Source: Asterias amurensis (taxonomy: Eukaryota > Echinodermata > Asteroidea > Forcipulatida > Asteriidae). Taken from it: a DNA stretch of 64,000 nucleotides. How positions within the stretch are numbered: position 1 is the first letter of the stretch; each line of letters opens with the position of its first letter. Made by a program: the position numbers and the translations under genes. Of the stretch, positions 23,295 through 35,100 are shown one piece after another. The notes under the pieces were generated by a model, which was not told the origin of the DNA, made no database searches, and worked only from the letters and a program-made list of their open reading frames with translations. The stretch lies in NCBI RefSeq assembly GCF_032118995.1, contig NC_092665.1, positions 12,380,512 to 12,444,511 of the forward strand, in the 5' to 3' direction.

Positions 23295-23637
23295 TTTAAA
23301 GGCAGTGGACACTATTAGTAATTACTCCAAATAATTCTTAGCATAAAACCTTACTTGGTAACGGGTAATGGAGAGCTGTCCATAGTATAACACATTGTGA
23401 GAAACGGCTCCCACTGAAGTAACGTATAGTTTTCGAGAAAAAAAATGAATTTGATTTTGAGACCTCAGAATTAGATTTTGAGGTCTCGAAATCAAACATC
23501 TGAAAGCACGCAACTTCGTGTGACAAGGGTGTTTTGAGCTCAATTTTTCACAGGCTTGTTATTTTATGAATATATTGAGATACATCAAGTGAGAAGACTG
23601 GTCTTTGACCCTTACCAATAGTGTCCAGTGTCTTTAA
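23295..23637 (+). mobile_element. MITE family A copy
   Basis: Both ends present; a central part is shortened. 23638-23950 holds no recognised gene. Confidence 0.75.
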
Positions 23638-23952
23638 GTTCAAAGTAAAAAAAAAACTGTATCCAATGAAATCACTGGTTCTTTAAAACCATAGCCTGTC
23701 TGCAGTTGTAGGGAACCAGTCGAGGGTGTACGCGCCAAAGTCTCAGCCAATGCTTTCATTTGACCTCAGTGAGACGGCTGTTGGGCTTGTGACGTCATGC
23801 AATGGGTCTACTGATGGTCAGAACGAAGAAACCAATGAAAGTGGGACACCAACGGATAGATTGTGGGACAGTGGTTTTAGAAGTTCCATCGGGCAGGATT
23901 TAATTTATAAACGAAATGGATGTCACGGGGATTATTATAATTGGGTCTTGGT

Positions 23953-24332
23953 ATTTAAAGGCACAGAAGAGGTTTAATAATTATCAAAGACCAGTCTTCT
24001 CACTTGGTGTATCCCAACATATGCATTAAATAACAAGCCTGTGAAAATTTGGACTCAGTTGGTCATTGAAGTTGCAAGAAAATGCTGAAAAAACACCCTT
24101 GTTGTACAAAATATGTTGCTTTCATATAGGAATAACAGGATTATGGCAAGTAGTCTATTATTATTTTAGTGAGAAAATTGAAAAATTGTTCTTTCTCAAA
24201 AACTACGTTTCAGAGGGAGTTTTTTTTTTTTGGCAATGTTTTGTACTATCAACAGCTCTCCATTGCTCGTTACCAAGTAAGGTTTGCTTATATATTTTGA
24301 GTAATAATACCAAACGTGTACAGTGCCTTTAA
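23953..24332 (-). mobile_element. MITE family A copy, diverged
   Basis: The ends are recognisable (TTTAAAGGCAC at the left, GTGTACAGTGCCTTTAAA at the right); the middle is degraded. Confidence 0.7.
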
Positions 24333-24559
24333 ATCAATTAAATTTGATCGTTGTTCTTTGAATCAGTGTCACCTTGTTTGATTTTTATTGCATCTGAGAA
24401 AGTTGATGTTCATTTGTCAGTTTGGAAAGTTTCGGATCGACTCAGTACAAATAAGGGGCCTACCAATCAAACCTTTTAGTTATGCATACAAATACTCTTG
24501 CTTGCTGCACTATAGCAACGGCATGGTCCGTAATCTTGGACTTAAATACTATTTTAACT

Positions 24560-25160
24560 TTGATATTGGAGTCGGAGCTTTAAACACCATTTTTTTTACG
24601 CAAAAAACTATGAGGTAAACAAAACTGAAAGGTACACAATGTTCTTTTTGCGGACAACAGAATAATATTCGCACAGTGTGTTTTTATTGCTCTTGCTACA
24701 TCTTTCGAAAATCAATAGTTGACTATAATTTTATTTCAACCATTTAAAGTTAACAATGAATACCACCACGAACTTGCAAGTTCACTTGTTTCCATAGACA
24801 GCTTTAAAGTTAATGCAATTAGCCTGGCCTTTACCAAATTTGTCTTTATTACATTTTCTTACCCCAAAAATTCAACAAATGTCAAAATCGTTTTTCAAAG
24901 TAAGACTTGAGCGCTTTTATGGTGCGTCTCAGGTAAGACGAAAGTCACCGTTGTGTGGCTTTTTATACGGAGACCAAACAAGTACAGACGGAAAACTTCT
25001 GGTCAGAATTTATCCGTATAACGGGGTCCCGTTTGGCCCGACACTTCTCCAGGTCCTTATAACTTGGAGTCGTGTCAAAATGACTCAGAAACGGGTCAAT
25101 TTGAAGCAGAATACCGCTTAAAAATCCCATTTTTAAAACTACATTGTGGGTCAGATTGAC
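24560..25160. repeat. 3' flank shared by protease homologs 2 and 3
   Basis: Blocks such as ATAACTTGGAGTC, AAAATGAC(A/T)CAGAAACGG and AATTTGAAGCAGA occur in the same order here and at about 31790-32010. They mark the duplicated unit extending beyond the coding parts of protease homologs 2 and 3. Confidence 0.6.
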
Positions 25161-25339
25161 CTAGAAGTGGGGCAGGCCCCCATCCAGGAAACCTACAATC
25201 CAGGTTATTATTATTATTATTATCATTTTTTAGAGTGTAAGGAATCATTTGTTATCTCCACCAATCCACACTTCTACTTTGACACTCTGGACAAGTTTGA
25301 TCAAGGGACTAAAGTTGACTATGGGGAGGGGGACTTTGG

Positions 25340-25450
25340 AACGCTAGGTGGCAGCAGACTTACCAGGTAAATTTCCATTTACGTAGTTCTTATCATGCGC
25401 ACATTACCGAGAACATTGGATTTTACCTGGTAAGTCTGCTGCCACCAAGC
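25340..25450. repeat. Inverted pair of GGCAGCAGACTTACCAGGTA motif
   Basis: GGCAGCAGACTTACCAGGTA at 25351 is answered by TACCTGGTAAGTCTGCTGCC near 25427. Single copies of one arm are seen near 26465, 33893 and 34380, all around the protease homolog genes. It is probably a small MITE. Confidence 0.65.
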
Positions 25451-25595
25451 GTCCCTAAAGGCTCCCAATGTCGACCATTGGGCGATTTTACCTGGTATAC
25501 CCAGAATGTATTTCATGCATAGGTAACCATTGAACACCGCCTAGTGGTTAACAACATGGTCGCTGATCGGACTTGACCCTGTACGACCCCTGTTC

Positions 25596-28500
25596 TTAAT
25601 TGCAATGGACATCTCCGCCTGTCTCGCTGTCAATCCAGCCGCAGTGGGCACTAACGCGGGTGTAGAGCGACGGGTCATCGATGGCCTGGCAGGCGTGACC
25701 TCTCACCGCTAAGCCTGCAAGAACCTCAGTGCCGACATAGCTGTTTTCGTCGTAATTGGTCACTGCAGGTCCGCCATCGTCACCCTGGTGATAAAAGCAT
25801 AAGTTATTTGAATTTTTTGGAAGTAATCAAGGCAAAGGCCGTGTCCGAAACGGCGACTTCAGCTACAGCTACGGCTAGATCAGCGCATCTGTCAGTGTTG
25901 ATGTTGAGTCAGACGCGCGCGATCTAGCCATAGCTGTAGCCGAAGTCGCCGTTTCGAACACGCCCGGCACTTCTGTGTTAGTGCCGTGAGTTCGATCCCC
26001 ACCACACACTCATGACGTCTGGATATCCCCCAAATGGATAGTAAAAAACACCAGTAGACTGTTAATCCCCGACAATTTTCCTCTTCAATTAATTAGGCCG
26101 TGTCCGAGTAAACCTTCATCACGGTGCAGCCGTCTTGCATTTCTCCCATTGTTATCGGTGTTACCAAACCGAGGCTGGAAGAACAAAATAGTTTGGTTCC
26201 TATTTTCAAAATGATTATAAGCATTCATAGTCTTAACGAGGATTATGACCAAAATAGAGAGGCAGTTGTGCAAAGTCTCCCGGACCTCGGATATGCAAAT
26301 GTGCACTTTTATAACAACAAAACTGTACTTCGCCTACATCGACAGTCTCTCTAAATAAGGGTCTACATAAGCATATTTTTATATATGCAGAAAGTTTCAA
26401 ACGATTGTCTTTAAAATAAAATACTCCCAGGTCAGAATGGAGGACTTTTGGGACGCTTGATGCCAGCAGACTTGCCATGTAAAGTTCCGTGCTGGCATGC
26501 TGAAAACTACAGGTGCATGCCGTCACCACGAGAGGGCGAGTGTGCTCGTTCGACTAGCTCTTGTCAGGGGCTCACCCGAGTGAGCACCGCGGGGTCGACC
26601 CAGGGAAGCTAATCGAACGCACCCTTATACATAAACAATAGAGCTTTTCGCAATTACCCATTGAGCAAGCACAAGTTGTTGAATGGGGGGCATGCTGGTC
26701 TAGCTAGGGATCAAACTTGACTGCTAGCTAGACCAGCGTGCGCCTCACTCGACGTATTCAGCGCACGTACCGAGTATTTGAGGCGGGGTTTGACCTATAG
26801 GCTGATGGCAGCTCTCTTACGTAAGTCACGAGCCTCGATGTGTGACGTCATATGTTCAGGCTATTACACATATCGCCACTAGAGGTGGAGGGGGCAAGGA
26901 ACAGAATCTCAGGTAGGACGTCAGAACCTCCTAAAGTCACATGGGGTAGTTCTGACAGTTTTGTTTATGCAAGAAAGTTGCCAGACACATAAGGCCTGAA
27001 GGCCACTTCAAGGCGTGGGCTACGATTTATTTCACAGGGGCCGTTGCTACCTATTCCTGTGGCTGAAACAGGGTTACCCCCTTTACAGTCCATATGTACA
27101 TGTATGTAGGGACATGTACATGTATGTGGAGTGTAAACAAATAAACAAAATTAATGACACAAGTTTGAACCAAAGTGTATAAAAGTGTAAATTTGTCCTC
27201 ACAGAACAGAAGTCGTGATCGGTGTGATCGCTGCATATCAGGGTATCGTCGACTTGGATGACGTACTGCTTGATACACACATCTATGTGGCTGACTGTGA
27301 TTAGGCTCTGCGCCAAGTCTACGGGCAGCTCGCCACCTTCTGCAGTGATATAAAAAAAAAAAAAAAAAATGGGTCAACAATTTTCCAGACAAAAATAATG
27401 AAAGTAAAAGTTCGGGCCAATAGTCAAAGTGTATAAAATCATAAAAACGTTGATGCTCCACCTATCACCATAGAAAAAAAGCCAAATATGAGATTGCAGT
27501 AAAAAAAAAAAAAAAAAAAACTAAAAACACATTAACACAGAATGTGTAGGTCCTATAACCATTGGCTGTCTTGCCTAAAAGCAGGCTCACTTATTGAAAT
27601 ACCGTACGTTGGTTTCATGATGTTTTGCTTGTTTTTTTTTTTTGTCGGGGTGTTTGTGAGTAGGTATAATACAGAGGATAATAAAATCAACGGTTCTGGA
27701 AAGTTCCACAGTTGGAAACATGTACAAAACCAATGGGAGCTTTTGCCAAAAAAGTTACGAGTTCAAACAAACGAAGGACACTAGGAGGTCCACGATTGCA
27801 GGCATATACATGCTTGTTTACGTTTTTTCTTAATAACTTACGCTTGGTTATTCCCCAGCCGCTCATGAGCATTTTAGTGTCAGCCGCTGGTGTACTGTCC
27901 TTTTTAGGCATGTTAATGATTTTTATTCTATCCGAAAGAGTCACCGGTGTATCCAATTCAATCAGGGCGATATCGTTGGCGAAGGCCGGGCTGGTGCCGT
28001 AATCGGGATGTCTGTGCCAGGTACCATGGACGACCACAGCTCCGTCAGAACTGTCATCTTTCAACAGGTTGTAGTATCCAAGCCCGGCATGTATATTGTC
28101 AGCGTTGCTTAGTTAAAAGACAGACAAGACAAAAACTTAGCTCGTTAAAGCCATTGGACCCTTTCGGTACAGAAAAAAAAAAGTTCACAGATTTACAAGT
28201 AACCAGGGTTTACAGAAGGTAGTGGTGAAAGACTTCTCTTCAAATATTATTCCATGAAAAGCTTTACTTTTTGAGAAAACAGTAAAACAATATCAATTCT
28301 CGATATCGAGAAATACGGATTTATTTTAAACAAATGTCATGACACGGCGAAACGTACGGATACAAGGGTGGGTTTTCCCGTTACTTTCTCCCGACTCCGA
28401 TGGCCGATTAAGCCTAAATTTTCGCAGGTTTGTTATGTATAGAAGTTGTGATACACGAAGTGTGGGCCTTGGACAATACTGTTTACCGAAAGGGTCCAAT

Positions 28501-30416
28501 GGCTTGAAAGTGTTGTGCTCATTAATTGAGCACCGAATTCAAACTCTGGTGTTGCTGATCAGCAGAGTGTGGGTTCGAATCCCCAGCCGTGACACCTGTG
28601 TCATAAAGCAAGACGCTTAACCATTGCTTCGTCCTTCGGATGGGACGTAAAGCCGTTGGTCCCATCTGTTGTGTAAACGCATGTAAAGTGCACAGTGCAC
28701 TTATCGTAAAGAGAAGGGGTGCGCCCCTGTTTTCTGGCTGGATTGGCAGCATATTGCGCCACGCACCATTTTATAATAACATAATAACAACAAATAAATA
28801 TATAAATGAAAAATAAATTTAAAGGCATTGGACACTATTGGTAATTACTCAAAATAATTATCAGCATAAAACCTCACTTGGTATAAACGAGTAATGGGGA
28901 GAGGTTGATAGTAAAAAACAGTGTGAGAAACGGCTTCCTCTGAAATGACGTAGTTTTCGAGGAAGAAATAATTTTCAACAAATTTAATTTCGAGACTTCA
29001 AGTTTAGATTTTGAGGTCTCGAAATCAAGCATCTGAAAGCACACAACTTCGTGTGACAATTATTGGGTGTTTTTTCTTTCATAGTTATCTCGCAACTCAA
29101 ACGACCAATCGAGCTCAAATATTCACAGGTTTGTTATTCTATGCATATGTTGAGATACTTTAAGTAAAAAGACTGGTCTTTGACAATTACCAATAGTGTA
29201 TAGTGTCTTTAAACCCATGAGTCAGTGTTGATTTAGAAAGAACATAGTAAATGACACACACCCGACACAAAAACCGGAGGTGAGGACCCACTTCGGGTGA
29301 ACTAGAGCCCCGCCACAGAACTGATCCAATGAACCGCTGCTGTACAAAATAGCGGCCATGTACGGGCGACTACCAACGGGTGCAACATTTCCCCCTGTCA
29401 AACGCTCCTCTGGCTGCCAGGCTGTAAAAAAAAACCTTATGATGATCAAAGAATTACTACATCGGACCTGATACTTCACAGAGACAGTGAAGGCGATTGC
29501 CTCCATGCCCCGTGGTTACTGCCCTGGTGCCCTTGAAATACTCCTTTACTGAGGACAAAAAACCTTGGTGCCCTAGCCCCATTTCAAAACGAAGCAAATA
29601 GGCTAGCCTTGCTCAAGGCAGTCGAATTATTCACTCCGAAAAAAGACCGCCGCTGTATAAGAACCCAGCCGTATTCACTGTGCGTAAAACCCACCCGTAT
29701 TCACTGTGCGTAACATCGCACGACACGATGCCCCCGTACACTAACCGCATGCGGAGGCCGTCAGGCCGACAGCCTTGTAGGATCTGTGTTGAAGCCACTG
29801 ACCTCATTTCTATAATAAGCGAAGAGTTCCCACGGTCAGCTCATTACCATAATGCCCGCGAAAGATGAGACATGTCTACATCATCACACACCACCACAAC
29901 GGACGCTCAGCGAGCATGATAGGCGTGTGTGATTGGACGTCAAAATGAATAATTCATTTGCCTCACATCCTGTGTTGTCTGATAGGTCTGACGAACGATA
30001 TACATATTCATGAGCTGCATACTAGCATTTCCTAGAGCCCCCCCAATTTCGTCCACTATTGGAATTTTTTCAATACAACACATTAAAACGGGAAGATACA
30101 GATCCGACAAGGCTGTCGGCCTGACGGCCTCCGCATGCGGTTAGTGGTGTACGAGTGCGATGACTTGTGTGAACAGTATTCGTGCGATGTGACAGTGTGT
30201 ATACGGGTGGGTCATTCGGTGTGATCGCACACACCATACACAGGGTATATGGCGGGTGGGTTTACAGCTGCGTCTTTTCGGAGCGAATAATGCGACTGCC
30301 TTGAGCAAGGCTACAAATAGGCCTGCTAAATTGTGACAGACTGCAGTAAACTGAATTCGGTATCATAACTTACCTAAAGCCAAGGCGATACAGGCGAGGA
30401 AAACGGCAATTCTCAT
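25596..30416 (-). CDS. Secreted S1A serine protease homolog 2, catalytically inactive
   Basis: Exons 30416-30374, 29421-29262, 28107-27842, 27339-27203, 25784-25596, total 795 bp (264 residues). The signal peptide is MRIAVFLACIALAL. The activation region is ER-LTGG (residues 20-25), so the usual Ile16 is Leu. Fold landmarks are FCGGALVHPKW, NDIALIELD, MLMSGWG and SLYTRVSAHC. The triad is Phe65 for His57 (TSGFC), Asp113 kept for Asp102, and Asp205 for Ser195 (GDDGGP). It is thus non-catalytic. Asp189 of the trypsin pocket is retained (DFCSGDDGG). The final exon is 189 bp in all three paralogues and carries an extra Cys pair with the tail ETGGDVHCN. The donor after exon 2 (GG|GTGTGT) is weak but phase-consistent. 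It is the closest relative of the gene at 32198-35499. Confidence 0.9.
25838..25966. mobile_element. Short MITE with GGCCGTGTCCGAAACGGCG ends
   Basis: TIRs of about 50 bp (GGCCGTGTCCGAAACGGCG, GACTTCAGCTACAGCTACGG and inverted partners). It lies in the last intron of protease homolog 2. Confidence 0.75.
26520..26624. mobile_element. MITE family D half copy
   Basis: Contains GAGAGGGCGAGTGTG, GGGGCTCACCCGAGTGAGC and GGTCGACCCAGGGAAGC in family D order. Intronic in protease homolog 2. Confidence 0.65.
26985..27095 (-). mobile_element. SINE2 body fragment
   Basis: The minus strand matches the SINE2 body at 53000-53130: GGCCTGAAGGCCACTTCAAG and CTGAAACAGGGTTACCCC. The tRNA-like head is absent. 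Confidence 0.6.
28147..28508 (+). mobile_element. MITE family B copy
   Basis: About 360 bp, starting AAAGCCATTGGACCCTTTCGG and ending CGAAAGGGTCCAATGGCTT as TIRs, with an inner CTCGATATCGAG palindrome. Other copies are at 61355-61735 and 63550-63755. It lies in the second intron of protease homolog 2. Confidence 0.75.
28510..28815 (+). mobile_element. tRNA-Leu-like SINE
   Basis: The partial head ends in GGGTTCGAATCCCCAGCC (box B) followed by GTGACAC. The body contains CTTCGTCCTTCGGATGGGAC and GGCTGGATTGGCAGCATATT, and the tail is AT-rich. The 5' part of the head is missing. Confidence 0.7.
28818..29213 (+). mobile_element. MITE family A copy
   Basis: Full-length copy directly after the SINE and before exon 2 of protease homolog 2. 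Confidence 0.8.
29500..29600. mobile_element. MITE family G fragment
   Basis: Contains GCGATTGCCTCCATGCCCCG and TTGGTGCCCTAGCCC from the family G consensus, in the first intron of protease homolog 2. Confidence 0.55.
29602..30314. mobile_element. Long-TIR element, large copy
   Basis: The same ends as 10821-11158 enclose about 710 bp. The arms (about 175 bp) run from GCCTTGCTCAAGGCAGTCG to the GGCCGTCAGGCCGACAGCC region. The centre (about 29780-30105) holds an extra segment with its own inverted AGGATCTGT / ACAGATCC borders. No transposase is visible. Confidence 0.7.
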
Positions 30417-30680
30417 GGTGGCTGGAAAGAAGACTAGCTTTCAGGTGATGCATGCAGGACAAGCTGTAACAATGTGGAGTGCCAACATGAAATATACACC
30501 CGTTTTATCGTACTTTCCAAGTCCAGGGTTCCACATTTCGTCTTGTCAACTAAACAGCTGGCCCAGCCGTCATTGGAGGAGGTAATCTGCCGCGCTGTAT
30601 ACGTGCGCAGATAGGAAATTGAGACAAGATATAACAAATGAATAAACATGTTGATAAATAATCTAGACCTAGTCGAGAAA
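30417..30680 (-). promoter_or_regulatory. Upstream region of protease homolog 2, duplicated at homolog 3
   Basis: From the start codon outward this region aligns with 35500-35765 (shared CTTGTCAACTAAACAGCTGG, CATGGTGGCTGGAAAGAAGA). The TATA position has degenerated to TATACA (about 30603-30598). Confidence 0.55.
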
Positions 30681-32197
30681 CAATTGTGACGGCATTTTGA
30701 TGTTTTTTGTTTTTTTGTAACAGATAAGCTCGAGCCGTAGATCTAGATCTAGATCTAAACTATCAGTAGGTCAGGATGAGAGACTTAGAGGTTGAGGAGT
30801 TGATGTTGGGGCCTTGGTTTTAGTCAGCAAAATGCTGATTTATAAGCAAAATCATCAACTCACACACAATATTGAGAACTCACACCGAGAAGTTCCTTCA
30901 ATCCCCCCCCCCCCCCAAAAAAAGAGCTGAGACATGAGATTTTTTCTTCCACTGTGAAAAAACGGCCCCGATAAGCCCATCCGGTATTCACTGCCCGCTT
31001 TTATATCCAATCTATTCAACCCGGTACATTCCACAAGAGAAACACTCTTCACTTAAGCACAAAATTTCCTGCTTCCGTAAGCGCCGATTCCTTGCTTAGC
31101 AGAGCTCTGAAATTCGGCCCTGGTTGTACAGAAATAGTGATATCATTGGATACAATGGGGATGTATTACAGTACGCCTACATGATGGGGGGATTGTATAA
31201 TAATACATACAATTATGTTTTATACATGACTTGTGTACTTACAAGTTGACTGCGAAATGAATGCGATCATAAACGGTATAGCACGTACAGTCACCGATGT
31301 CCTAATACACATTACTGAAAAACGCACAATAACATTTTCTTTTTCCCGGAAACCAAAATGCGTACTTTTGTCAATGTGGGGAGGTTTTTCAGTTGATCAC
31401 AGTCGTGTCTTGTGCCGGTGTGGCAGGAGATTCTGCGCCCCCCCCCCCCCCCCCTCTCCGCCCTCAATGTAATGAACTGTATACAAAAAAAAACCGTGTG
31501 ATAGCGCCCTCTGTTGAATCTTCCTCCTCCAGGGGACAGATTTCCCTGTACCTGTTTAGTGTTTCCTAAACTGTGTCGGTAGTGTGTCTCGCTTGTTTAA
31601 GGTGTATCTTTAAAATTATACAACACATTAACAGCTCCAGTTTCAAATTGCGATATCATGATCGGCCTACGTCGGAAAGAAAAGTGGAATGGTTCATTGT
31701 ATTTGGGAACAAAACACTAAAGTCTTTTTGTTGTCCCCCTTTTTTTTTGGGGGGGGATGTATTTTGGGGGATGGGGTAAGGAACCAAACATCATTATTTT
31801 AAGCAAAAACTGAAAAGTACACAAAATTACACGGTATGCGTTTTATTTATCTCTCTTGCAGATTAAGCATTTAAAATCACATTATAACTTGGAGTCTGTT
31901 TTAAAATGACACAGAAACGGTTAAATTTGAAGCAGATAAAAGACTTTAAATCAAAACAAGATTCTTTGTCAGCTTAACCCAGAAGCGGGTCAGACAGCCC
32001 GTGGGACAAAAAATAAGCATTTAAAACTTATGCTCATGACATCATTCGTCAAGGGCGCCCTCTTTACTTACCCAACATTCGATTCGATTCTGACCAGTTT
32101 TGTATTAATTAATACCTTTAATTTGTGTAGAGTGTTAGGAATTGTGTAATCTTCAGCAGGCCACACCTCTTTCTGACCATTCTTGGTGACTCTATTC
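30681..32197. other. Spacer between protease homologs 2 and 3
   Basis: No gene is seen. It contains a C-tract near 30904-30916, a partial copy of the GTAAGCGCCGATTC-type MITE E at about 31060-31126, a C-tract at 31437-31454 and a G-tract near 31749. From 31790 it holds the duplicated 3' flank shared with 24560-25160. Confidence 0.55.
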
Positions 32198-35100
32198 TTA
32201 ATTACATTGGACATCGTGGCCTGTCTCGCTGTCGATCCAGTCGCAGTGCGCACTAACGCGGGTGTAGAGCGACGGTTTGTGGTCGGCTTTGCAGCTATAG
32301 CCTTTAGCCACTAAGGCTGTAAGAACCTCGGTACCGTCAGAGCTGCTTTCGTCGTAATTGGTCACCGCAGGTCCACCATCGTCACCCTGGAAATAAAAAA
32401 CATAAATTGTTTCAGTATTATTACATTAAAGGCACGGGACACGTTTGGTAATTGTCAAAGCAGTATTCGCAATAATTAATTAGCAGGATACCAGCCGCAA
32501 AAGGTAGGCTACATATTTTGACGTAGCACTATGGCTGGTAACCTTATTCTGTTAGAAGCAAAATTGTTGTGGTTATAGCTTCTTTGTTTGTGCTTGAGCA
32601 GCTCTATGAAATTGGGGACAGTATTCTCAGCTGGTTGTATCACAACATAATTATCATAAAATAACAAAGTAAGAACCATTGTGCTTCGACAATTATCTTT
32701 ATGCCCTTAACTCGGACTTTATGTTAGTTTGATCCATTAATAGATAAATTTGACACAAATTCGGGATCATCCCGACCCATCAAGAATAAGGTCAGACGGG
32801 TTCAAAATACAAACTTAGGGCCAAACGAGTCATTGTGTATAGCATCTCACCTGACAAAAGTTGTTAGTAGAGTCACTGCAAATAATGGAATCATCCATCT
32901 GGATTTTGTCATAATGGGCGCGGCAAACACTTTTCAAGTCGCTCGTTGTAACTACCGTCTGTGACAACTCATGTGACAAGCCCCCGTCAACTGTGTAACA
33001 AAGTATAAAGGATTGGTTATTTCAGACAAAAGTTACCGAAAAGGCCTTGACAAAAGGCTAGACTGGAGAAAGGTTTTCAACTATTATTTGTTTTTGTGTA
33101 CAATCCATCAACTTACCCGCAGAAACTCCCCACCCACTGACGAGCATGGATGTTCCAATCGCTGGTTCACTGTCTTTTTTAGGCATGTTAATGGTTTGTA
33201 TCCTATCCGAAAGAGTCACCGATGTATCCAATTTGATCAGGGCGATATTGTTGGCATAAAACGGAGTGAAGCCATAGTTTGGGTTGACGTGCCAGGTACC
33301 ATGGACTATTTCAGTTGCATCAGAACTCTCATACAGGTCGTAGTATCCAAGCCCGACGTACACATCGTCACCATAGCTTTGAGAAAGACAATGTTAAAAA
33401 TGTTAGCTGGTGAAAGGGTGCCTCTTATATAGAATATTAGGCTTTGAGGTCTCGAAATCGAGCATCTGAAAACACACAATAACTTCGTGTGACAAGGGCG
33501 TTTTTTCTTCCTTTATTATCTCGCAACTTCGACGACCAATTGAGTTCAAATTTTCACAGGTTTGTTATTTTGTGCATTATGTTGAGATACATTTAGTGAG
33601 AAGACTGGTCTTTGGTAATTGTCAAAGACCAGTCTTCTCACTTGGTGTATTGACACCTTTGGTAATTGTCAAAGACCAGTCTTCTCACTTGGTGTTTCTC
33701 AACATAATGCACAAAATAACAAACCTGTGAAAATTTGAACTGTCCAGTGTCTTGAATGCGCCTCGGCACCTTGTAAACCCTAGAAGGTGCCAGCCCACAC
33801 ACATGTCTCATTAAATAATTCAAAAACCTGTCTTACAATTTGTATGTATGTCCAAGTACCTTGAATACCCACCCTATACGTGGGCTAGGTGGCAGCAGAC
33901 TCCTCAGCTCACAGGTAAATGTATAATGCTTCTTACAAAAATATTTTCCAAACCACGGTCTCGCCGCTATAGATTCGCGTCAGGCTAGCTTGGCCCCGCC
34001 ATTGTAATGACAATGTTGTTTTGTATACGTGCTAGTTTAGACGAGAGAACAGAGCCTGAAGCCGTCCAAAGCCGAAGCGAGGGGTGGGGGGGGGGGGGGT
34101 GGGGGTTCGTAAACAGTATTACCGAGAGCAATGGGTTTGCTTCGCTCGGCCCCAGCGGCCAGCGTCTATCCAGGACCGCTGGGATAGGCTAATCAGTTTG
34201 GGCAGATTCTTGACCAGGAAGTACGTCATGCGAACAGTGCATAGCAGTGTGAGCGTGATGCATGGGACTGAGCATTTTTCGGGATATACCAATGAGCGTG
34301 CTTGATAAGTTTGCCCATACCAGCGCCTTTGGTTAAGGCAAGGTGCTGGGGACGGGCGAATGGATTTGCCGGCATTTGCCTGGTAAGTCTGCTGCCACCT
34401 AGCGTCCTAAATGCTCCCAATTGAAACTTACTTGGCACATGTTGCGGAAGTGACGACCCAATCTTTGTGAATTAGAGCCCCGCCGCAAACTACCGACAGC
34501 TGATAATCGTCTCGTAAAATAGAAGCCATATACGGGCGACTACCCACGGGTGCAAGCTGGCCTCCTGACACACGCTTCTCTGGCTGCCAGGCTGTTAAAT
34601 AAAACACTCTTAAATATTAATCAAAGAATATTGTAGGCCTACCATTGAAGGTGTCCCAGGGAATTCTGTCAGCCGGAGATTCAGCACCCCATAAATTATA
34701 AGGGAAATAAACATGGGCTGGAGGAGGATGATTCAAAAGAGGGCGCTATCAGAAGAAGTTTGTACAATGTTTGGCATATGGAGAAGGACCGAACTTCCGG
34801 GGGAACATCTACTGCCACAAAGGCAACTACTCTTCAACGTTGGGTTTAATGTTTGAGAGATGTCCGCACATCGAGCAATCCAATTTATCATAACAAAATG
34901 GGCAACTGTGGGCGAACAGGGGGTTATAGGCGCCTTCCTACCAAACATAGCCCACTGTAAGCTAGCCCAACAACCTTAAGACGAAGCCTATAAGCCTGGG
35001 CTTAGAAAAAGCCTAATTTTTATATAAACAACAGATAGGCTTCAGGTCATGCATTCAACCTTATATGTTTCGGTTTGGAGTTTACGAGTGTGTAGCTGAA

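Noticed and set aside
27051-27461. 136-codon minus-strand frame over the fourth exon of protease homolog 2
   Set aside because: It is in the wrong frame relative to the protease exon and reads into intron; a shadow of the real exon 27339-27203.
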